From assembly GCF_018502625.1 (NCBI RefSeq), contig NZ_CP075566.1:4963001-5027000 (forward strand): 64,000 nucleotides of DNA, written 5' to 3'. The stretch's first letter is position 1, and the number at the start of each line of letters is the position of its first letter. Made by a program: the position numbers and the translations under genes. The stretch comes from Pseudomonas hormoni (GTDB lineage Bacteria > Pseudomonadota > Gammaproteobacteria > Pseudomonadales > Pseudomonadaceae). Positions 27,345 through 36,360 of the stretch are shown in pieces. Below the pieces are notes generated by a model that was given only the letters and a program-made list of their open reading frames with translations, was not told the DNA's origin and made no database searches.

Positions 27345-28436
27345 TTATTCGGAGGGCACGTATTCTACAACTTCCAGATCGAAACCGGATATCGCATTAA
27401 ATTTCATCGGCGCACTCATCAGGCGCATTTTGCGCACGCCCAGGTCCCGAAGGATCTGCGAACCGGCACCGACAATGCTGTAGGTGGTCGGTTTTTTCGC
27501 CGGTGCGTGCTCCGCTGTTTCACGGATGTGCGCCAGCAACACGTCGCCATCGAGCGGGTGACCGAGCAACAGCACCACACCGCTGCCAGCCTCGGCAACC
27601 GCGGCCATGGCGGCACGCAGGCTCCAGCGGCCAGGCTGTTTGACCATCAGCAAGTCGCGCAGCGGGTCCATGTTGTGCACGCGAACCAGGGTCGGTTCTT
27701 CGGCGCACACGTTGCCCAGGGTCAGGGCCATGTGCACGTCGCCTTCCACGGAATCACGATAGGTCACCAGGTTGAATTGGCCCAGTTCGCTGTCCAGCGG
27801 CTGCTCGGCAATCCGCTGAACGGTACGTTCGTGGATCATCCGGTAGTGAATCAGGTCGGCGATGGTGCCGATCTTGATGTTGTGCTCGGCAGCAAACGCT
27901 TCCAGTTCAGCGCGACGGGACATGGTGCCGTCGTCGTTCATCACTTCGCAGATCACGCCGCTCGGCTCGAAACCGGCCATGCGCGCGAGGTCGCAGGCAG
28001 CTTCAGTGTGGCCAGCGCGGGCCAGGGTGCCGCCGGCCTGGGCCATCAGCGGGAAGATGTGGCCCGGGCTGACGATGTCGTCAGCCTTGGCGTCTTTCGC
28101 GGCGGCAGCCTGCACGGTACGCGCACGGTCGGCGGCGGAGATGCCGGTGGTCACGCCGGTGGCGGCTTCGATGGACACGGTGAACTTGGTGCCGAAACCG
28201 GAACCGTTGCGCGGTGCCATCAGCGGCAGCTTCAGCAGTTCGCAGCGCTCGCGGCTCATCGGCATGCAGATCAGGCCACGGGCGTGCTTGGCCATGAAGT
28301 TGATGTGTTCTGGCTGGCAGCACTCGGCGGCCATGATCAGGTCGCCTTCGTTCTCGCGGTCTTCGTCATCCATGAGGATGACCATCTTGCCTTGGCGGAT
28401 GTCTTCAACCAGTTCTTCGATGCTATTGAGCGCCAC
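27345..28436 (-). CDS. ribB: 3,4-dihydroxy-2-butanone 4-phosphate synthase with degenerate cyclohydrolase domain (RibBX)
   Basis: A 363-residue two-domain protein. The N-terminal half (1-205) is a complete DHBP synthase with 'VILMDDEDRENEGDLI' and 'GHTEAACDLARMAG'; it converts ribulose 5-phosphate to the four-carbon riboflavin precursor. The C-terminal half aligns with GTP cyclohydrolase II but lacks the Cys zinc ligands and the 'RQEGRGIG' loop seen in RibA here. This matches the RibBX variant known from Proteobacteria. The start is a GTG at 28436 with AAGGGGGTG just upstream. No FMN riboswitch is evident in the 16-bp gap before it. Confidence 0.94.
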   Translation of the reverse strand: MALNSIEELVEDIRQGKMVILMDDEDRENEGDLIMAAECCQPEHINFMAKHARGLICMPMSRERCELLKLPLMAPRNGSGFGTKFTVSIEAATGVTTGISAADRARTVQAAAAKDAKADDIVSPGHIFPLMAQAGGTLARAGHTEAACDLARMAGFEPSGVICEVMNDDGTMSRRAELEAFAAEHNIKIGTIADLIHYRMIHERTVQRIAEQPLDSELGQFNLVTYRDSVEGDVHMALTLGNVCAEEPTLVRVHNMDPLRDLLMVKQPGRWSLRAAMAAVAEAGSGVVLLLGHPLDGDVLLAHIRETAEHAPAKKPTTYSIVGAGSQILRDLGVRKMRLMSAPMKFNAISGFDLEVVEYVPSE

Positions 28437-28452
28437 AAGGCACCCCCTTGGG

Positions 28453-29118
28453 TCAGGATTTGAGGTAGCCGTTGGCGGCCAGAAAGCTTTCAGTGATGTT
28501 CCCGGACTTCGTAGGCTCTGCGGCCTTATCGCCCAACAGCAGGCGTTCCAGATAACGGGCAAGCAAGTCGACTTCCAGATTCACCCGGCGACCTGGCTGA
28601 TAAGACGCCATGATGGTTTCGCTCAGGGTGTGCGGAATGATGGTCAGCAGGAACTCGGCGCCATCGACCGCATTCACGGTCAGGCTGGTGCCGTCGACGG
28701 TGATCGAGCCTTTATGGGCGATGTACTTGGCCAGTTCCTTCGGCGCACGGATGCGGAATTCCACGGCGCGCGCATTCTCGGTGCGGGCAACCACTTCGCC
28801 CACGCCATCGACGTGACCGCTGACCAGATGCCCGCCGAGGCGAGTGGTCGGGGTCAGGGCTTTTTCCAGGTTGACCGGGCTGCCGCTTTTCAGGTCGTTC
28901 ATGGCGGTGCAGTCGAGGGTTTCGCGACTGACGTCCGCGGCAAAGCCATTGCCCGGCAATTCAACGGCAGTCAGGCACACGCCGTTGACCGCGATGCTGT
29001 CGCCCAGTTTGACGTCGCTCAGATCGAGCTTGCCGGTTTCTACGTGTACCCGCACATCTCCGCCTTTTGGGGTCAATGCACGAATACTGCCGATGGATTC
29101 GATGATGCCGGTAAACAT
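28453..29118 (-). CDS. ribE: Riboflavin synthase, alpha subunit type
   Basis: A 221-residue enzyme that dismutates two lumazine molecules into riboflavin and a pyrimidine returned to RibH. It begins with the diagnostic 'MFTGIIE' and carries two internal repeats, with 'DSIAVNGVCLT' in the first and 'GSITVDGTSLTV' in the second. The ATG at 29118 is chosen for the MFTGI start with GGAGGACTC upstream, although the frame runs to 29217. It sits between ribD and ribBX in the same direction. The gene is called ribC in some Pseudomonas annotations. Confidence 0.97.
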   Translation of the reverse strand: MFTGIIESIGSIRALTPKGGDVRVHVETGKLDLSDVKLGDSIAVNGVCLTAVELPGNGFAADVSRETLDCTAMNDLKSGSPVNLEKALTPTTRLGGHLVSGHVDGVGEVVARTENARAVEFRIRAPKELAKYIAHKGSITVDGTSLTVNAVDGAEFLLTIIPHTLSETIMASYQPGRRVNLEVDLLARYLERLLLGDKAAEPTKSGNITESFLAANGYLKS

Positions 29119-29164
29119 GGAGTCCTCCTCGAGAACAGGGCCGTCGCGTGGCGCAGGCCCGGAA

Positions 29165-30298
29165 TTATACGCTCGCCGCTGGCGCAGGAATGGCAATGAC
29201 TCGCCAGTCATCGCCAACCGCGCGGATTTCGGTGATTTTGAGCTCGGGCGCGTCTTTCATCTGCGCCAGCGGCCAGTCGAGCAGCGGCCGGGCTGAAGAA
29301 CCCAGGAACTTGCCGGCGATGAAGATCTGGAATTCATCCACCAGACCTTGCTGGGCAAATGCACCCGCCAGACGCGGGCCCGCTTCGACCAGCACTTCAT
29401 TGACGCCGCGATTGGCCAGTTCGACCAGCAACTTGCGCAGGTCAACCAAACCATCCTCGCCCGCCACGATCAGGCATTCCGGACCGTTGGCGTATTGCTC
29501 TTCGATTGCCATGCAAGTGGCGACCAATGCCGGGCCGGCCTTGAAGAACGGCGCGTCCAGCGGCACTCGCAGACGGCCGTCGATCAGCACGCGAAGCGGC
29601 GGACGGCTCATGGCCAAAGCGGTTTGCCCGGCGTCCAGTCCCAACTCGTCAGCGCGCACGGTTAAACGGGCGTTGTCCGCCAGCACCGTGTCGGCGCCGG
29701 TCAGCACCACGCTGGCCTGGGCGCGCAGGCGTTGAACCGCCGAGCGTGCAGCCGGGCCGGTGATCCATTGGCTCTCGCCGCTTTCCATCGCCGTACGGCC
29801 GTCGAGGCTCATGGCCAACTTGACCCGCACGAACGGCAACCCGTGCTCCATGCGTTTGAGGAAGCCTTGATTGAGCTTGCGCGCCTCCCCTTCCAGCACG
29901 CCGCTTTCGATAGCGATGCCCGCCTGGGCCAGACGCTGCATGCCGCGACCGGCCACCGACGGGTTCGGGTCCTGCATCGCCGCGACCACGCGTGCCACGC
30001 CTGCATTCACCAGCGCATCGGCGCAAGGCGGCGTGCGGCCGTGGTGGCTGCACGGTTCGAGGGTCACGTAAGCGGTAGCGCCACGGGCCTTGTCACCGGC
30101 GGCGCGCAGGGCGTGGACTTCGGCGTGGGGTTCGCCGGTGCGCTCGTGCCAGCCTTCGCCGACAATCTGCCCGTCCTTCACGATCACACAGCCAACACGC
30201 GGGTTGGGGTGTGTCGTGTAATGGCCTTTGCGCGCCAGTTCCAGGGCGCGGGCCATGTAATGGGCGTCGAGGATGGCAAGTTCTGGGGAGGTGGTCAT
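29165..30298 (-). CDS. ribD: Bifunctional riboflavin deaminase/reductase
   Basis: A 377-residue enzyme for the second and third steps of riboflavin synthesis. The N-terminal deaminase (1-150) has the zinc motif 'PHAEVHAL' and '[15 protein letters not shown]'. The C-terminal NADPH-dependent reductase (about 155-370) has '[15 protein letters not shown]' and '[13 protein letters not shown]'. Its start overlaps the nrdR stop by four bases, giving the widespread nrdR-ribD coupling. All activities needed to make riboflavin from GTP and ribulose 5-phosphate, except the unassigned phosphatase, are encoded within 7 kb. Confidence 0.97.
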   Translation of the reverse strand: MTTSPELAILDAHYMARALELARKGHYTTHPNPRVGCVIVKDGQIVGEGWHERTGEPHAEVHALRAAGDKARGATAYVTLEPCSHHGRTPPCADALVNAGVARVVAAMQDPNPSVAGRGMQRLAQAGIAIESGVLEGEARKLNQGFLKRMEHGLPFVRVKLAMSLDGRTAMESGESQWITGPAARSAVQRLRAQASVVLTGADTVLADNARLTVRADELGLDAGQTALAMSRPPLRVLIDGRLRVPLDAPFFKAGPALVATCMAIEEQYANGPECLIVAGEDGLVDLRKLLVELANRGVNEVLVEAGPRLAGAFAQQGLVDEFQIFIAGKFLGSSARPLLDWPLAQMKDAPELKITEIRAVGDDWRVIAIPAPAASV

Positions 30299-30759
30299 TC
30301 TTTCACCGGCTCACGGGCCAGGCGATCGATCTCTTCGCGGAACTCGTTGAGGTCCTGGAAGCGCCGATACACGGAGGCGAAACGAATGTAGGCGACTTCG
30401 TCGAGCTTTTGCAGCTCGGCCATCACCAGTTCACCGACCACGAGGGACTTGACCTCACGCTCGCCGGTGGCGCGCAGCTTGTGTTTGATGTGCACCAGCG
30501 ACGATTCGAGGCGCTCGACACTCACCGGGCGCTTTTCCAGCGCACGCTGCATGCCGGCACGGAGTTTTTCTTCGTCGAACGGCTGGCGGCTGCCATCGGT
30601 TTTGATCAGGCGCGGCAACACCAGTTCAGCGGTTTCGAACGTCGTGAAACGCTCGCCGCAGGCCAGGCATTCGCGCCGGCGGCGCACCTGTTCGCCCTCG
30701 GCGACCAGACGCGAGTCGATGACCTTGGTGTCGTTGGCACCGCAGAAGGGACAGTGCAT
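30295..30759 (-). CDS. nrdR: Transcriptional repressor NrdR
   Basis: A 154-residue regulator of ribonucleotide reductase genes. The N-terminal zinc ribbon 'MHCPFCG...' pairs with '[12 protein letters not shown]'. An ATP-cone domain (about 46-136) senses ATP and dATP. It binds NrdR boxes upstream of nrd operons when dATP is high. The ATG at 30759 matches the invariant MxCPFC start; the frame opens further to 30816. It heads the nrdR-ribD-ribE-ribBX run. Confidence 0.97.
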   Translation of the reverse strand: MHCPFCGANDTKVIDSRLVAEGEQVRRRRECLACGERFTTFETAELVLPRLIKTDGSRQPFDEEKLRAGMQRALEKRPVSVERLESSLVHIKHKLRATGEREVKSLVVGELVMAELQKLDEVAYIRFASVYRRFQDLNEFREEIDRLAREPVKE

Positions 30760-30887
30760 GGTGGCAGGCAACAAAAAAAGGGAGGGCCATGGTAGCGCAT
30801 CCCGGTGGCAAGACAAGCCATAGGGTTTGCGGTATACAGACTGGCTATATAGAACGATCCATGGATTTCACCTTGCTGGAGCCGCAA

Positions 30888-31352
30888 ATGTCCCTCAGAC
30901 CGCTCGTATTGCTCAGCCTTTTCAGCCTGTTGGTGGCCTGCAGCAGCGATGCACCCAAGCCCCAGCCGCCGACGCCAGGGCCTGCCCCGCAGGCGGCGCA
31001 GAAGAAAGCCAAAGAGTCCGCCAACCTCGGCCCGCTGCCCGCGTATCAGCGTGAATTGAGCGGCACCCTGCAAGGCGTGCCGGCCGGCGCCGAAGTCGAA
31101 CTGGCGCTGCTGGTGATCGACGAAAAGGACCGCCCGCAGCAATTGCTCGCCAGTTCGAGCCTGATCGGCACCAATCAAGTGTTGCCGTTTCATCTGCGTT
31201 TCAACCCGGAATCTTTCCCGGTCGGCGCCCGCGTTGAACTGCGGGGTCGCGCCAGCCAGTCCGGCCAGCTGATTTTGCATCTGCCGTCACAGACCATTAC
31301 ACAGCCAACCACGCAGGTATTGGGTCAGCTGCAATTCGTCAAAGCGCCATGA
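30888..31352 (+). CDS. YbaY-type outer-membrane lipoprotein
   Basis: A 154-residue lipoprotein. The signal sequence ends in the lipobox 'LLVAC', with the acylated Cys near residue 20, followed by a Pro/Ala-rich linker. The C-terminal beta-rich domain ('GTLQGVPAGAEVELALLVIDEKDRPQQLLASS' in parts, then 'LPFHLRFNPESFPVGARVELRGR') matches the YbaY/type III secretion pilotin-like family. The ATG at 30888 has GGAG six bases before it; earlier ATGs (30861, 30789) would give poor signal peptides. Its stop overlaps the start of the methyltransferase. Confidence 0.82.
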   Translation: MSLRPLVLLSLFSLLVACSSDAPKPQPPTPGPAPQAAQKKAKESANLGPLPAYQRELSGTLQGVPAGAEVELALLVIDEKDRPQQLLASSSLIGTNQVLPFHLRFNPESFPVGARVELRGRASQSGQLILHLPSQTITQPTTQVLGQLQFVKAP

Positions 31353-32005
31353 TTTCACCGCTCGACCTGCAACAGGCATTAAGTGAACTGCTGGGTGACG
31401 CCCAGCTTGTCCCTGTCGCATTGCCCGATACCGAGCTGAAACTCTGGCTGATCGACGGCGACAACATGGATCGCGCCTTCAGTCCGGAAGAAACCCGACG
31501 GATTCTGCATGAACCGCCGTACTGGAGTTTCTGCTGGGCCAGCGGGCTCGCAGTGGCGCGCTATCTCGCCGAATTCCCCGAGTGGGTCAAAGGTAAGCGG
31601 GTACTGGATTTCGGTGCCGGTTCCGGGGTCGCGGGGATTGCCGCCGTGAAGGCCGGGGCGCTGGAAGTAGTGGCCTGCGACCTGGATCCGCTGGCGATTG
31701 CCGCATGCCGGGCGAATGCCGAACTCAATGAAGTGGAACTGAGCTACTCGACGGACTTTTTCGCCGAGGCGGATCGGTTTGATCTGATTCTGGTGGCCGA
31801 CGTGTTGTATGACCGGGCGAACCTGCCGCTGCTCGACGAGTTTTTGAGCCGTGGGCGGGAAGCGCTGGTGGCGGATTCGCGGGTGCGGGATTTTCGTCAT
31901 CCGTTGTATCGGCGCATTGAAATGCTGGAAGCGATGACTTTGCCGGATCTGTGTGAGCCGGAAGAGTTTCGGCATGTGAGCCTGTATCACGCGCGGCGCG
32001 CTTAA
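31349..32005 (+). CDS. Class I SAM-dependent methyltransferase
   Basis: A 218-residue methyltransferase. The SAM-binding motif I reads 'VLDFGAGSGVAGIAAVKAG' (about 85-103), the acidic ribose-binding strand is 'VVACDLDPLAIAACRANA', and 'DLILVADVLYDRANL' corresponds to motif IV. It is close to the nicotinamide N-methylase/ETFB-lysine methyltransferase-like family, which modifies proteins, but the substrate cannot be named. It overlaps the lipoprotein gene by four bases. Confidence 0.82.
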   Translation: MISPLDLQQALSELLGDAQLVPVALPDTELKLWLIDGDNMDRAFSPEETRRILHEPPYWSFCWASGLAVARYLAEFPEWVKGKRVLDFGAGSGVAGIAAVKAGALEVVACDLDPLAIAACRANAELNEVELSYSTDFFAEADRFDLILVADVLYDRANLPLLDEFLSRGREALVADSRVRDFRHPLYRRIEMLEAMTLPDLCEPEEFRHVSLYHARRA

Positions 32006-32007
32006 AA

Positions 32008-32100
32008 GCTTCGCGGGCAAGCCTCGCTCCTACAGGTCCAGCGCCGCTCTCAATAACGACGCGGACCTGTAGGAGCGAGGCTTGCCCACAAAGGCGTCCG
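32008..32100. repeat. REPIN, class B
   Basis: TTCGCGGGCAAGCCTCGCTCC and the matching CTGTAGGAGCGAGGCTTGCC in inverted order with a short loop, directly after the methyltransferase stop. Confidence 0.88.
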
Positions 32101-32193
32101 GTCAGGCAACACACCTCTCATAGGCCACCCCGCTTCCGGCCACACCCCGCCAAGCCGTATAGTTGCCCCATTCACGCTTTTACGAGATCCCCC

Positions 32194-33066
32194 ATGAGTC
32201 AGGAAACGCCGTACATCTTCGACGCCACGACTGCCGATTTCGACCAGTCGGTGATCGAGAACTCTTTCCACAAACCGGTGCTGGTGGATTTCTGGGCCGA
32301 ATGGTGTGCGCCCTGCAAAGTGCTGATGCCGATGCTGCAGACCATCGCCGAGAGCTATCAGGGCGAGTTGCTGCTGGCCAAGGTCAACTGCGACCTCGAA
32401 CAGGACATCGTCGCCCGCTTCGGCATTCGCAGCCTGCCGACCGTGGTGTTGTTCAAGGATGGCCAGCCGGTGGATGGCTTTGCCGGTGCACAACCAGAAT
32501 CCGCCGTACGGGCGATGCTTGAGCCTCACGTACAAATGCCGCCACCGGCGGCGGCTGATCCGTTCGAACAGGCTCAGGCGCTGTTCGACGAGAGTCGTTT
32601 CGCTGACGCCGAGGCCGTTCTCAAAGTGCTGCTGGGCGAAGACAACACCAATGCCAAGGCGCTGATACTTTATGCCCGCTGCCTGACTGAACGCGGCGAA
32701 CTGGGTGAAGCGCAAACCGTGCTCGACGCGGTGAAAAGCGACGAACACAAGGCTGCATTGGCCGGCGCAAAAGCGCAGATCCAGTTTCTCGGCCAGGCCA
32801 AAGACCTGCCGGACGCCGCGGACCTGAAAGCGCGTCTGGCGAAGAATCCGCAGGACGATGAAGCGGTGTATCAACTGGCGATCCAGCAACTGGCCCGTCA
32901 GCAGTACGACGCCGCGCTGGATGCGTTGCTCAAGCTGTTCATCCGCAACCGCAGCTACAACGAAGGCTTGCCGCACAAGACCTTGCTGCAGGTGTTCGAA
33001 CTGCTGGGCAATGATCACCCGCTGGTGACCACGTATCGCCGCAAGCTGTTTGCCGCGCTGTATTGA
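32194..33066 (+). CDS. cnoX: Thioredoxin-TPR co-chaperone, CnoX (YbbN)-like
   Basis: A 290-residue cytoplasmic protein. A thioredoxin domain (about 1-110) precedes TPR-type helical repeats (about 120-290). E. coli CnoX is a chlorine-activated holdase that guards GroEL substrates and has lost the redox motif. This protein has a full WCAPC motif (Cys38, Cys41), as in P. aeruginosa and Caulobacter homologues, so it may combine thiol redox and holdase activity. It appears monocistronic, flanked by REPINs. Confidence 0.9.
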   Translation: MSQETPYIFDATTADFDQSVIENSFHKPVLVDFWAEWCAPCKVLMPMLQTIAESYQGELLLAKVNCDLEQDIVARFGIRSLPTVVLFKDGQPVDGFAGAQPESAVRAMLEPHVQMPPPAAADPFEQAQALFDESRFADAEAVLKVLLGEDNTNAKALILYARCLTERGELGEAQTVLDAVKSDEHKAALAGAKAQIQFLGQAKDLPDAADLKARLAKNPQDDEAVYQLAIQQLARQQYDAALDALLKLFIRNRSYNEGLPHKTLLQVFELLGNDHPLVTTYRRKLFAALY

Positions 33067-33074
33067 CCGCAACT

Positions 33075-33144
33075 TTGTAGGAGCTCGGCTTGCCGGCGAA
33101 GGCGTCCTTGAGATCGCCTTCGCGAGCAAGCTCCGCTCCTACAA
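33075..33144. repeat. Short REPIN, class B
   Basis: TTGTAGGAGCTCGGCTTGCC and an inverted GCAAGCTCCGCTCCTACAA with only about 25 bp between. The right end contains the TAG stop codon of the next minus-strand gene (33139-33141). Confidence 0.85.
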
Positions 33145-33489
33145 ATTTGGTTCGATCCAGCTGTAGAGCGGCGTATCCCCGCCGCTCGATACCTTCACAT
33201 CGGCGCAATGGCGCAAACGCACCAACAAACGCTTGCCCGACGCAGCGCTGCCTGTCAGCCCTTCCAACTGCTCCAGCAAATCCGGCCCGCTCAACTGCCC
33301 GGCCTTGCGCAGCAAATCCTTTGCGATCTGCCACTGCGCATCATCCTGATTGATCGGTTTTGCCGGCGCTACGCTGGCTTCAGGCTTGACCACCTGCAAT
33401 TGCGCGCCGAGCCGTGCCCAGTCACCGTCGTCCATCTCCAGGGTCAAATCCACCGGCCAGTCGCCGATGCTTCCGCGTATCCGCAACAT
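33139..33489 (-). CDS. Conserved hypothetical protein of pseudomonads
   Basis: A 116-residue soluble protein. The N-terminus 'LRIRGSIGDWPVDLTLEMDDGDWARLGAQL' is followed by an Ala/Pro linker and a helical segment 'QIAKDLLRKAGQLSGPDLLEQLEGL'. No known domain was recognised. The ATG at 33489 has AGGAG seven bases upstream. Its last codons and stop lie in a REPIN, so the C-terminus may have been altered by repeat insertion. It is divergent from zrgA. Confidence 0.7.
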   Translation of the reverse strand: MLRIRGSIGDWPVDLTLEMDDGDWARLGAQLQVVKPEASVAPAKPINQDDAQWQIAKDLLRKAGQLSGPDLLEQLEGLTGSAASGKRLLVRLRHCADVKVSSGGDTPLYSWIEPNL

Positions 33490-33574
33490 AAGTCTGCTCC
33501 TGCACATTTCTGACCCACATGCTCCCATGGGACTTGTGCAACGCCAAGCGGGCGGTCAAACTCTCCGCACTTAC

Positions 33575-33592
33575 GTTATAAGATTACATAAC
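33575..33592 (+). promoter_or_regulatory. Putative Zur box upstream of zrgA
   Basis: GTTATAAGATTACATAAC contains the 13-mer GTTATAAGATTAC, close to the Zur palindrome GTTATAnTATAAC, plus an extra ATAAC half-site. It lies 32 bp before the zrgA ATG. Zur repression of the homologous P. aeruginosa operon is known; this site itself is inferred by eye. Confidence 0.65.
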
Positions 33593-33623
33593 AATTTATT
33601 CATTTTACTTTCGGAGACCCGCC

Positions 33624-34205
33624 ATGCGTCGTCTGCTGCTCGCTTTGCCGTTTGCCCTGTTGCCGCTGGCTGTCGCCCACGCCGCTGATGAACATGACCA
33701 TGAGCACGGCAGCCTTGGCGCCCACGAACATGGCGTCGGTCGTCTGAACGCAGCGCTCGACGGTCAGACCCTGGAGCTGGAACTGGAAAGCCCGGCGATG
33801 AACCTGGTGGGGTTCGAGCACGCGGCCACCACCGACGCCGACAAGGCCAAAGTCGCCGCCGTCCGCGCGCAGCTGGAAAAACCGCTGGCCCTGTTCAACC
33901 TGCCGAAAGCCGCCGGTTGTGTGGTGGCGACCCAGGAACTGGAAAGCCCGCTGTTTGGTGACAAGCCAGACGCCGATGACGATCACGACAACGACGATGC
34001 CAAAGACGCACATCACCACGATCACAGCGAAATCCACGCGCACTATCAATTCACCTGCGCGGCGCCGGGTGCGCTGAAAACCCTGGACCTGGCGAACATC
34101 TTCAACACCTTCCCGGCGACCCAGAAAATTCAGGTACAACTGATCAGCCCAAGCGGGCAGCAAGGGGTTGAAGTGACGGCCAAGGCTGCTGCCCTCAAAT
34201 TTTGA
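33624..34205 (+). CDS. zrgA: Zinc-binding periplasmic protein ZrgA (DUF2796)
   Basis: A 193-residue exported protein (signal ending 'AVAHAADE'). Two metal-binding tracts are obvious: 'DEHDHEHGSLGAHEHG' just after the signal and an Asp/His-rich stretch near 110-135 containing HHHDH. ZrgA of Vibrio and its P. aeruginosa homologue bind zinc in the periplasm for uptake under zinc limitation. It leads a probable operon with an ABC ATPase, an FtsX-like permease and a DUF3299 protein. A 97-bp REPIN separates it from the ATPase gene and could lower downstream expression. Confidence 0.9.
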   Translation: MRRLLLALPFALLPLAVAHAADEHDHEHGSLGAHEHGVGRLNAALDGQTLELELESPAMNLVGFEHAATTDADKAKVAAVRAQLEKPLALFNLPKAAGCVVATQELESPLFGDKPDADDDHDNDDAKDAHHHDHSEIHAHYQFTCAAPGALKTLDLANIFNTFPATQKIQVQLISPSGQQGVEVTAKAAALKF

Positions 34206-34220
34206 ATCCACCGAAGATCC

Positions 34221-34317
34221 CCTGTAGGAGCGAGGCTTGCCCGCGAAGAGGCCATCACATTCAACATTGATGTCGGCTGGTAAATCGCCTTCGCGGGCAA
34301 GCCTCGCTCCTACAGGA
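34221..34317. repeat. REPIN, class B, inside the zinc operon
   Basis: CTGTAGGAGCGAGGCTTGCC and its complement about 60 bp apart, between zrgA and the ATPase gene. REPINs within an operon can block exonucleases or attenuate transcription; which applies here is unknown. Confidence 0.9.
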
Positions 34318-34371
34318 GGTGTGTTGGATTTGAGATTGAGACAAGTAACTAAACCCAATGAAACCGGCGCC

Positions 34372-35082
34372 ATGACCCAAGCACTCATCGAACTGTCCGA
34401 CCTGGGCTTCAGTTGGCCCGGTCACCCGCCACTGCTGGACATCCCGGCGTTTCGCCTGGAACCGGGTGAAACCCTGTTCCTCAAAGGCCCCAGCGGCAGC
34501 GGCAAGACCACCCTGCTCGGCTTGCTTGGTGGCGTGCAAAAGCCGGATCGCGGCAGCATTCGCCTGCTCGGCCAGGAACTGACTGAACTCGGCGCCGGCG
34601 CGCGTGATCGCTTTCGCGTGGATCACACCGGCTACATCTTCCAGCAGTTCAACCTGCTGCCGTTTCTCTCGGTGCGCGAGAATGTCGAGTTGCCCTGCCA
34701 CTTCTCCAAGCTGCGCGCCCAGAGGGCGATCCAGCGCCATGGCAGCGTCGATCAGGCGGCGGCCACCCTCCTCGCCCACTTGGGCCTGAAGGACGAAAGC
34801 ATCCTCAGCCGCCGCGCCGATTCGCTGTCCATCGGTCAGCAACAACGCGTCGCTGCCGCCCGCGCCTTGATCGGTCAGCCGGAACTGGTCATCGCCGACG
34901 AACCGACTTCCGCCCTGGATTACGACGCCCGCGAAAACTTCATTCGCTTGCTGTTCGCCGAATGCCGCGAAGCCGGGTCGAGCCTGTTGTTTGTCAGCCA
35001 CGACCAAAGCCTCGCGCCGCTGTTCGATCGCCACCTGTCGCTGGCCGATCTCAATCGCGCCGCCACTCCGTCCGAGGTCTGA
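34372..35082 (+). CDS. ABC transporter ATP-binding protein (LolD/MacB type)
   Basis: A 236-residue ATPase with Walker A 'GPSGSGKTT', a slightly unusual signature 'LSIGQQQRV' (Ile for Gly), Walker B 'LVIADEPTSALD' and the switch His in 'LFVSHDQS'. It pairs with the following FtsX-like permease, whose ATG is two bases after the stop. Such pairs drive extracytoplasmic work rather than ordinary import. With ZrgA and DUF3299 it forms the zinc-starvation module of Pseudomonas (PA4063-PA4066 in PAO1). The ATG at 34372 fits the conserved 'IELSDLGFSW' start. Confidence 0.92.
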   Translation: MTQALIELSDLGFSWPGHPPLLDIPAFRLEPGETLFLKGPSGSGKTTLLGLLGGVQKPDRGSIRLLGQELTELGAGARDRFRVDHTGYIFQQFNLLPFLSVRENVELPCHFSKLRAQRAIQRHGSVDQAAATLLAHLGLKDESILSRRADSLSIGQQQRVAAARALIGQPELVIADEPTSALDYDARENFIRLLFAECREAGSSLLFVSHDQSLAPLFDRHLSLADLNRAATPSEV

Positions 35083-35083
35083 G

Positions 35084-36349
35084 ATGTATTTGTTTCGTCT
35101 AGCCATGGCCAGCCTGGCTAACCGCCGTTTCACCGCGATCCTCACTGCATTCGCCATCGCCCTGTCGGTCTGCCTGCTGCTGGCCGTGGAACGCGTGCGC
35201 ACCGAAGCCAAGGCCAGTTTCGCCAGCACCATCAGCGGCACCGACCTGATCGTCGGCGCCCGCTCCGGCTCGGTGAACCTGTTGCTGTACTCGGTGTTCC
35301 GCATCGGCAACGCCACCAACAACATCCGCTGGGACAGCTTCGAACACTTCGCCAACAACCCGAAAGTGAAGTGGGCGATCCCGATGTCCCTCGGCGATTC
35401 CCATCGCGGTTATCGGGTGATGGGCACCACCGAGGCGTACTTCGAGCATTACCAGTACGGCCATCAACAACACCTGGAACTGGCCGATGGCCGTGCCTTT
35501 GCCACCGATCCGTTCGAAGTGGTGCTCGGCGCCGAAGTGGCTGATGCGCTGCACTACAAACTCGGCGACAAACTAGTGCTGGCCCACGGCGTGGCGGTGA
35601 TCAGCCTGGTCAAACACGACGACAAACCGTTCACCGTGGTCGGCATTCTGAAACGCACCGGCACCCCGGTGGACCGCACGCTGCACATCAGTCTCGGCGG
35701 CATGGAAGCGATTCACATCGACTGGCACAACGGTGTGCCCGCTCAGGGCCAAGGCCGGATCAGTGCCGATCAGGCGCGCAACATGGACCTGACGCCGCAA
35801 GCGATCACCGCGTTCATGCTTGGCCTCAACAGCAAGATTTCGACCTTTGCGCTGCAGCGCGAGATCAACGAATTCCGCGGCGAACCGATGCTGGCGATCC
35901 TGCCGGGCGTGGCGCTGCAAGAGTTGTGGAGTTTGATGAGCACGGCGGAAAAAGCCTTGTTCGTGGTCTCGCTGTTCGTGGTGCTGACCGGGTTGATCGG
36001 CATGCTCACGGCGATTCTCACCAGCCTCAATGAACGCCGGCGCGAGATGGCGATTCTGCGTTCGGTCGGTGCACGGCCGTGGCATATCGCAACCTTGCTG
36101 GTGCTGGAGGCGTTCGCCCTGGCGCTGTCGGGCGTGATCGCCGGCGTGGCCCTGCTTTACGTGTGCATCGCTGCCGCTCAGGGTTACGTGCAGGCCAATT
36201 ACGGTTTGTATTTGCCGCTGGCCTGGCCCAGCGAATATGAATGGACGCTGCTCGGTGGCATCCTGATCGCCGCGCTGCTGATGGGCAGCGTGCCGGCCTG
36301 GCGCGCGTATCGCCAATCCCTGGCCGATGGCCTGTCGATCCGACTATGA
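35084..36349 (+). CDS. FtsX-like ABC permease
   Basis: A 421-residue inner-membrane permease with one N-terminal helix ('RRFTAILTAFAIALSVCLLL'), a large periplasmic domain (about 45-270) and three C-terminal helices ('ALFVVSLFVVLTGLIGMLTAIL' and two more). The cytoplasmic 'NERRREMAILRSVGARPWHI' is the classic coupling helix of MacB/LolC/FtsX proteins. It is adjacent to its ATPase. In this context it may move or release a zinc-protein complex, but the substrate is unproven. Confidence 0.92.
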   Translation: MYLFRLAMASLANRRFTAILTAFAIALSVCLLLAVERVRTEAKASFASTISGTDLIVGARSGSVNLLLYSVFRIGNATNNIRWDSFEHFANNPKVKWAIPMSLGDSHRGYRVMGTTEAYFEHYQYGHQQHLELADGRAFATDPFEVVLGAEVADALHYKLGDKLVLAHGVAVISLVKHDDKPFTVVGILKRTGTPVDRTLHISLGGMEAIHIDWHNGVPAQGQGRISADQARNMDLTPQAITAFMLGLNSKISTFALQREINEFRGEPMLAILPGVALQELWSLMSTAEKALFVVSLFVVLTGLIGMLTAILTSLNERRREMAILRSVGARPWHIATLLVLEAFALALSGVIAGVALLYVCIAAAQGYVQANYGLYLPLAWPSEYEWTLLGGILIAALLMGSVPAWRAYRQSLADGLSIRL

Positions 36350-36360
36350 GGACGTTAACG

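Noticed and set aside
28437..28452. FMN riboswitch before ribBX
   Set aside because: The gap to ribE is only 16 bp, far too short for an RFN element.
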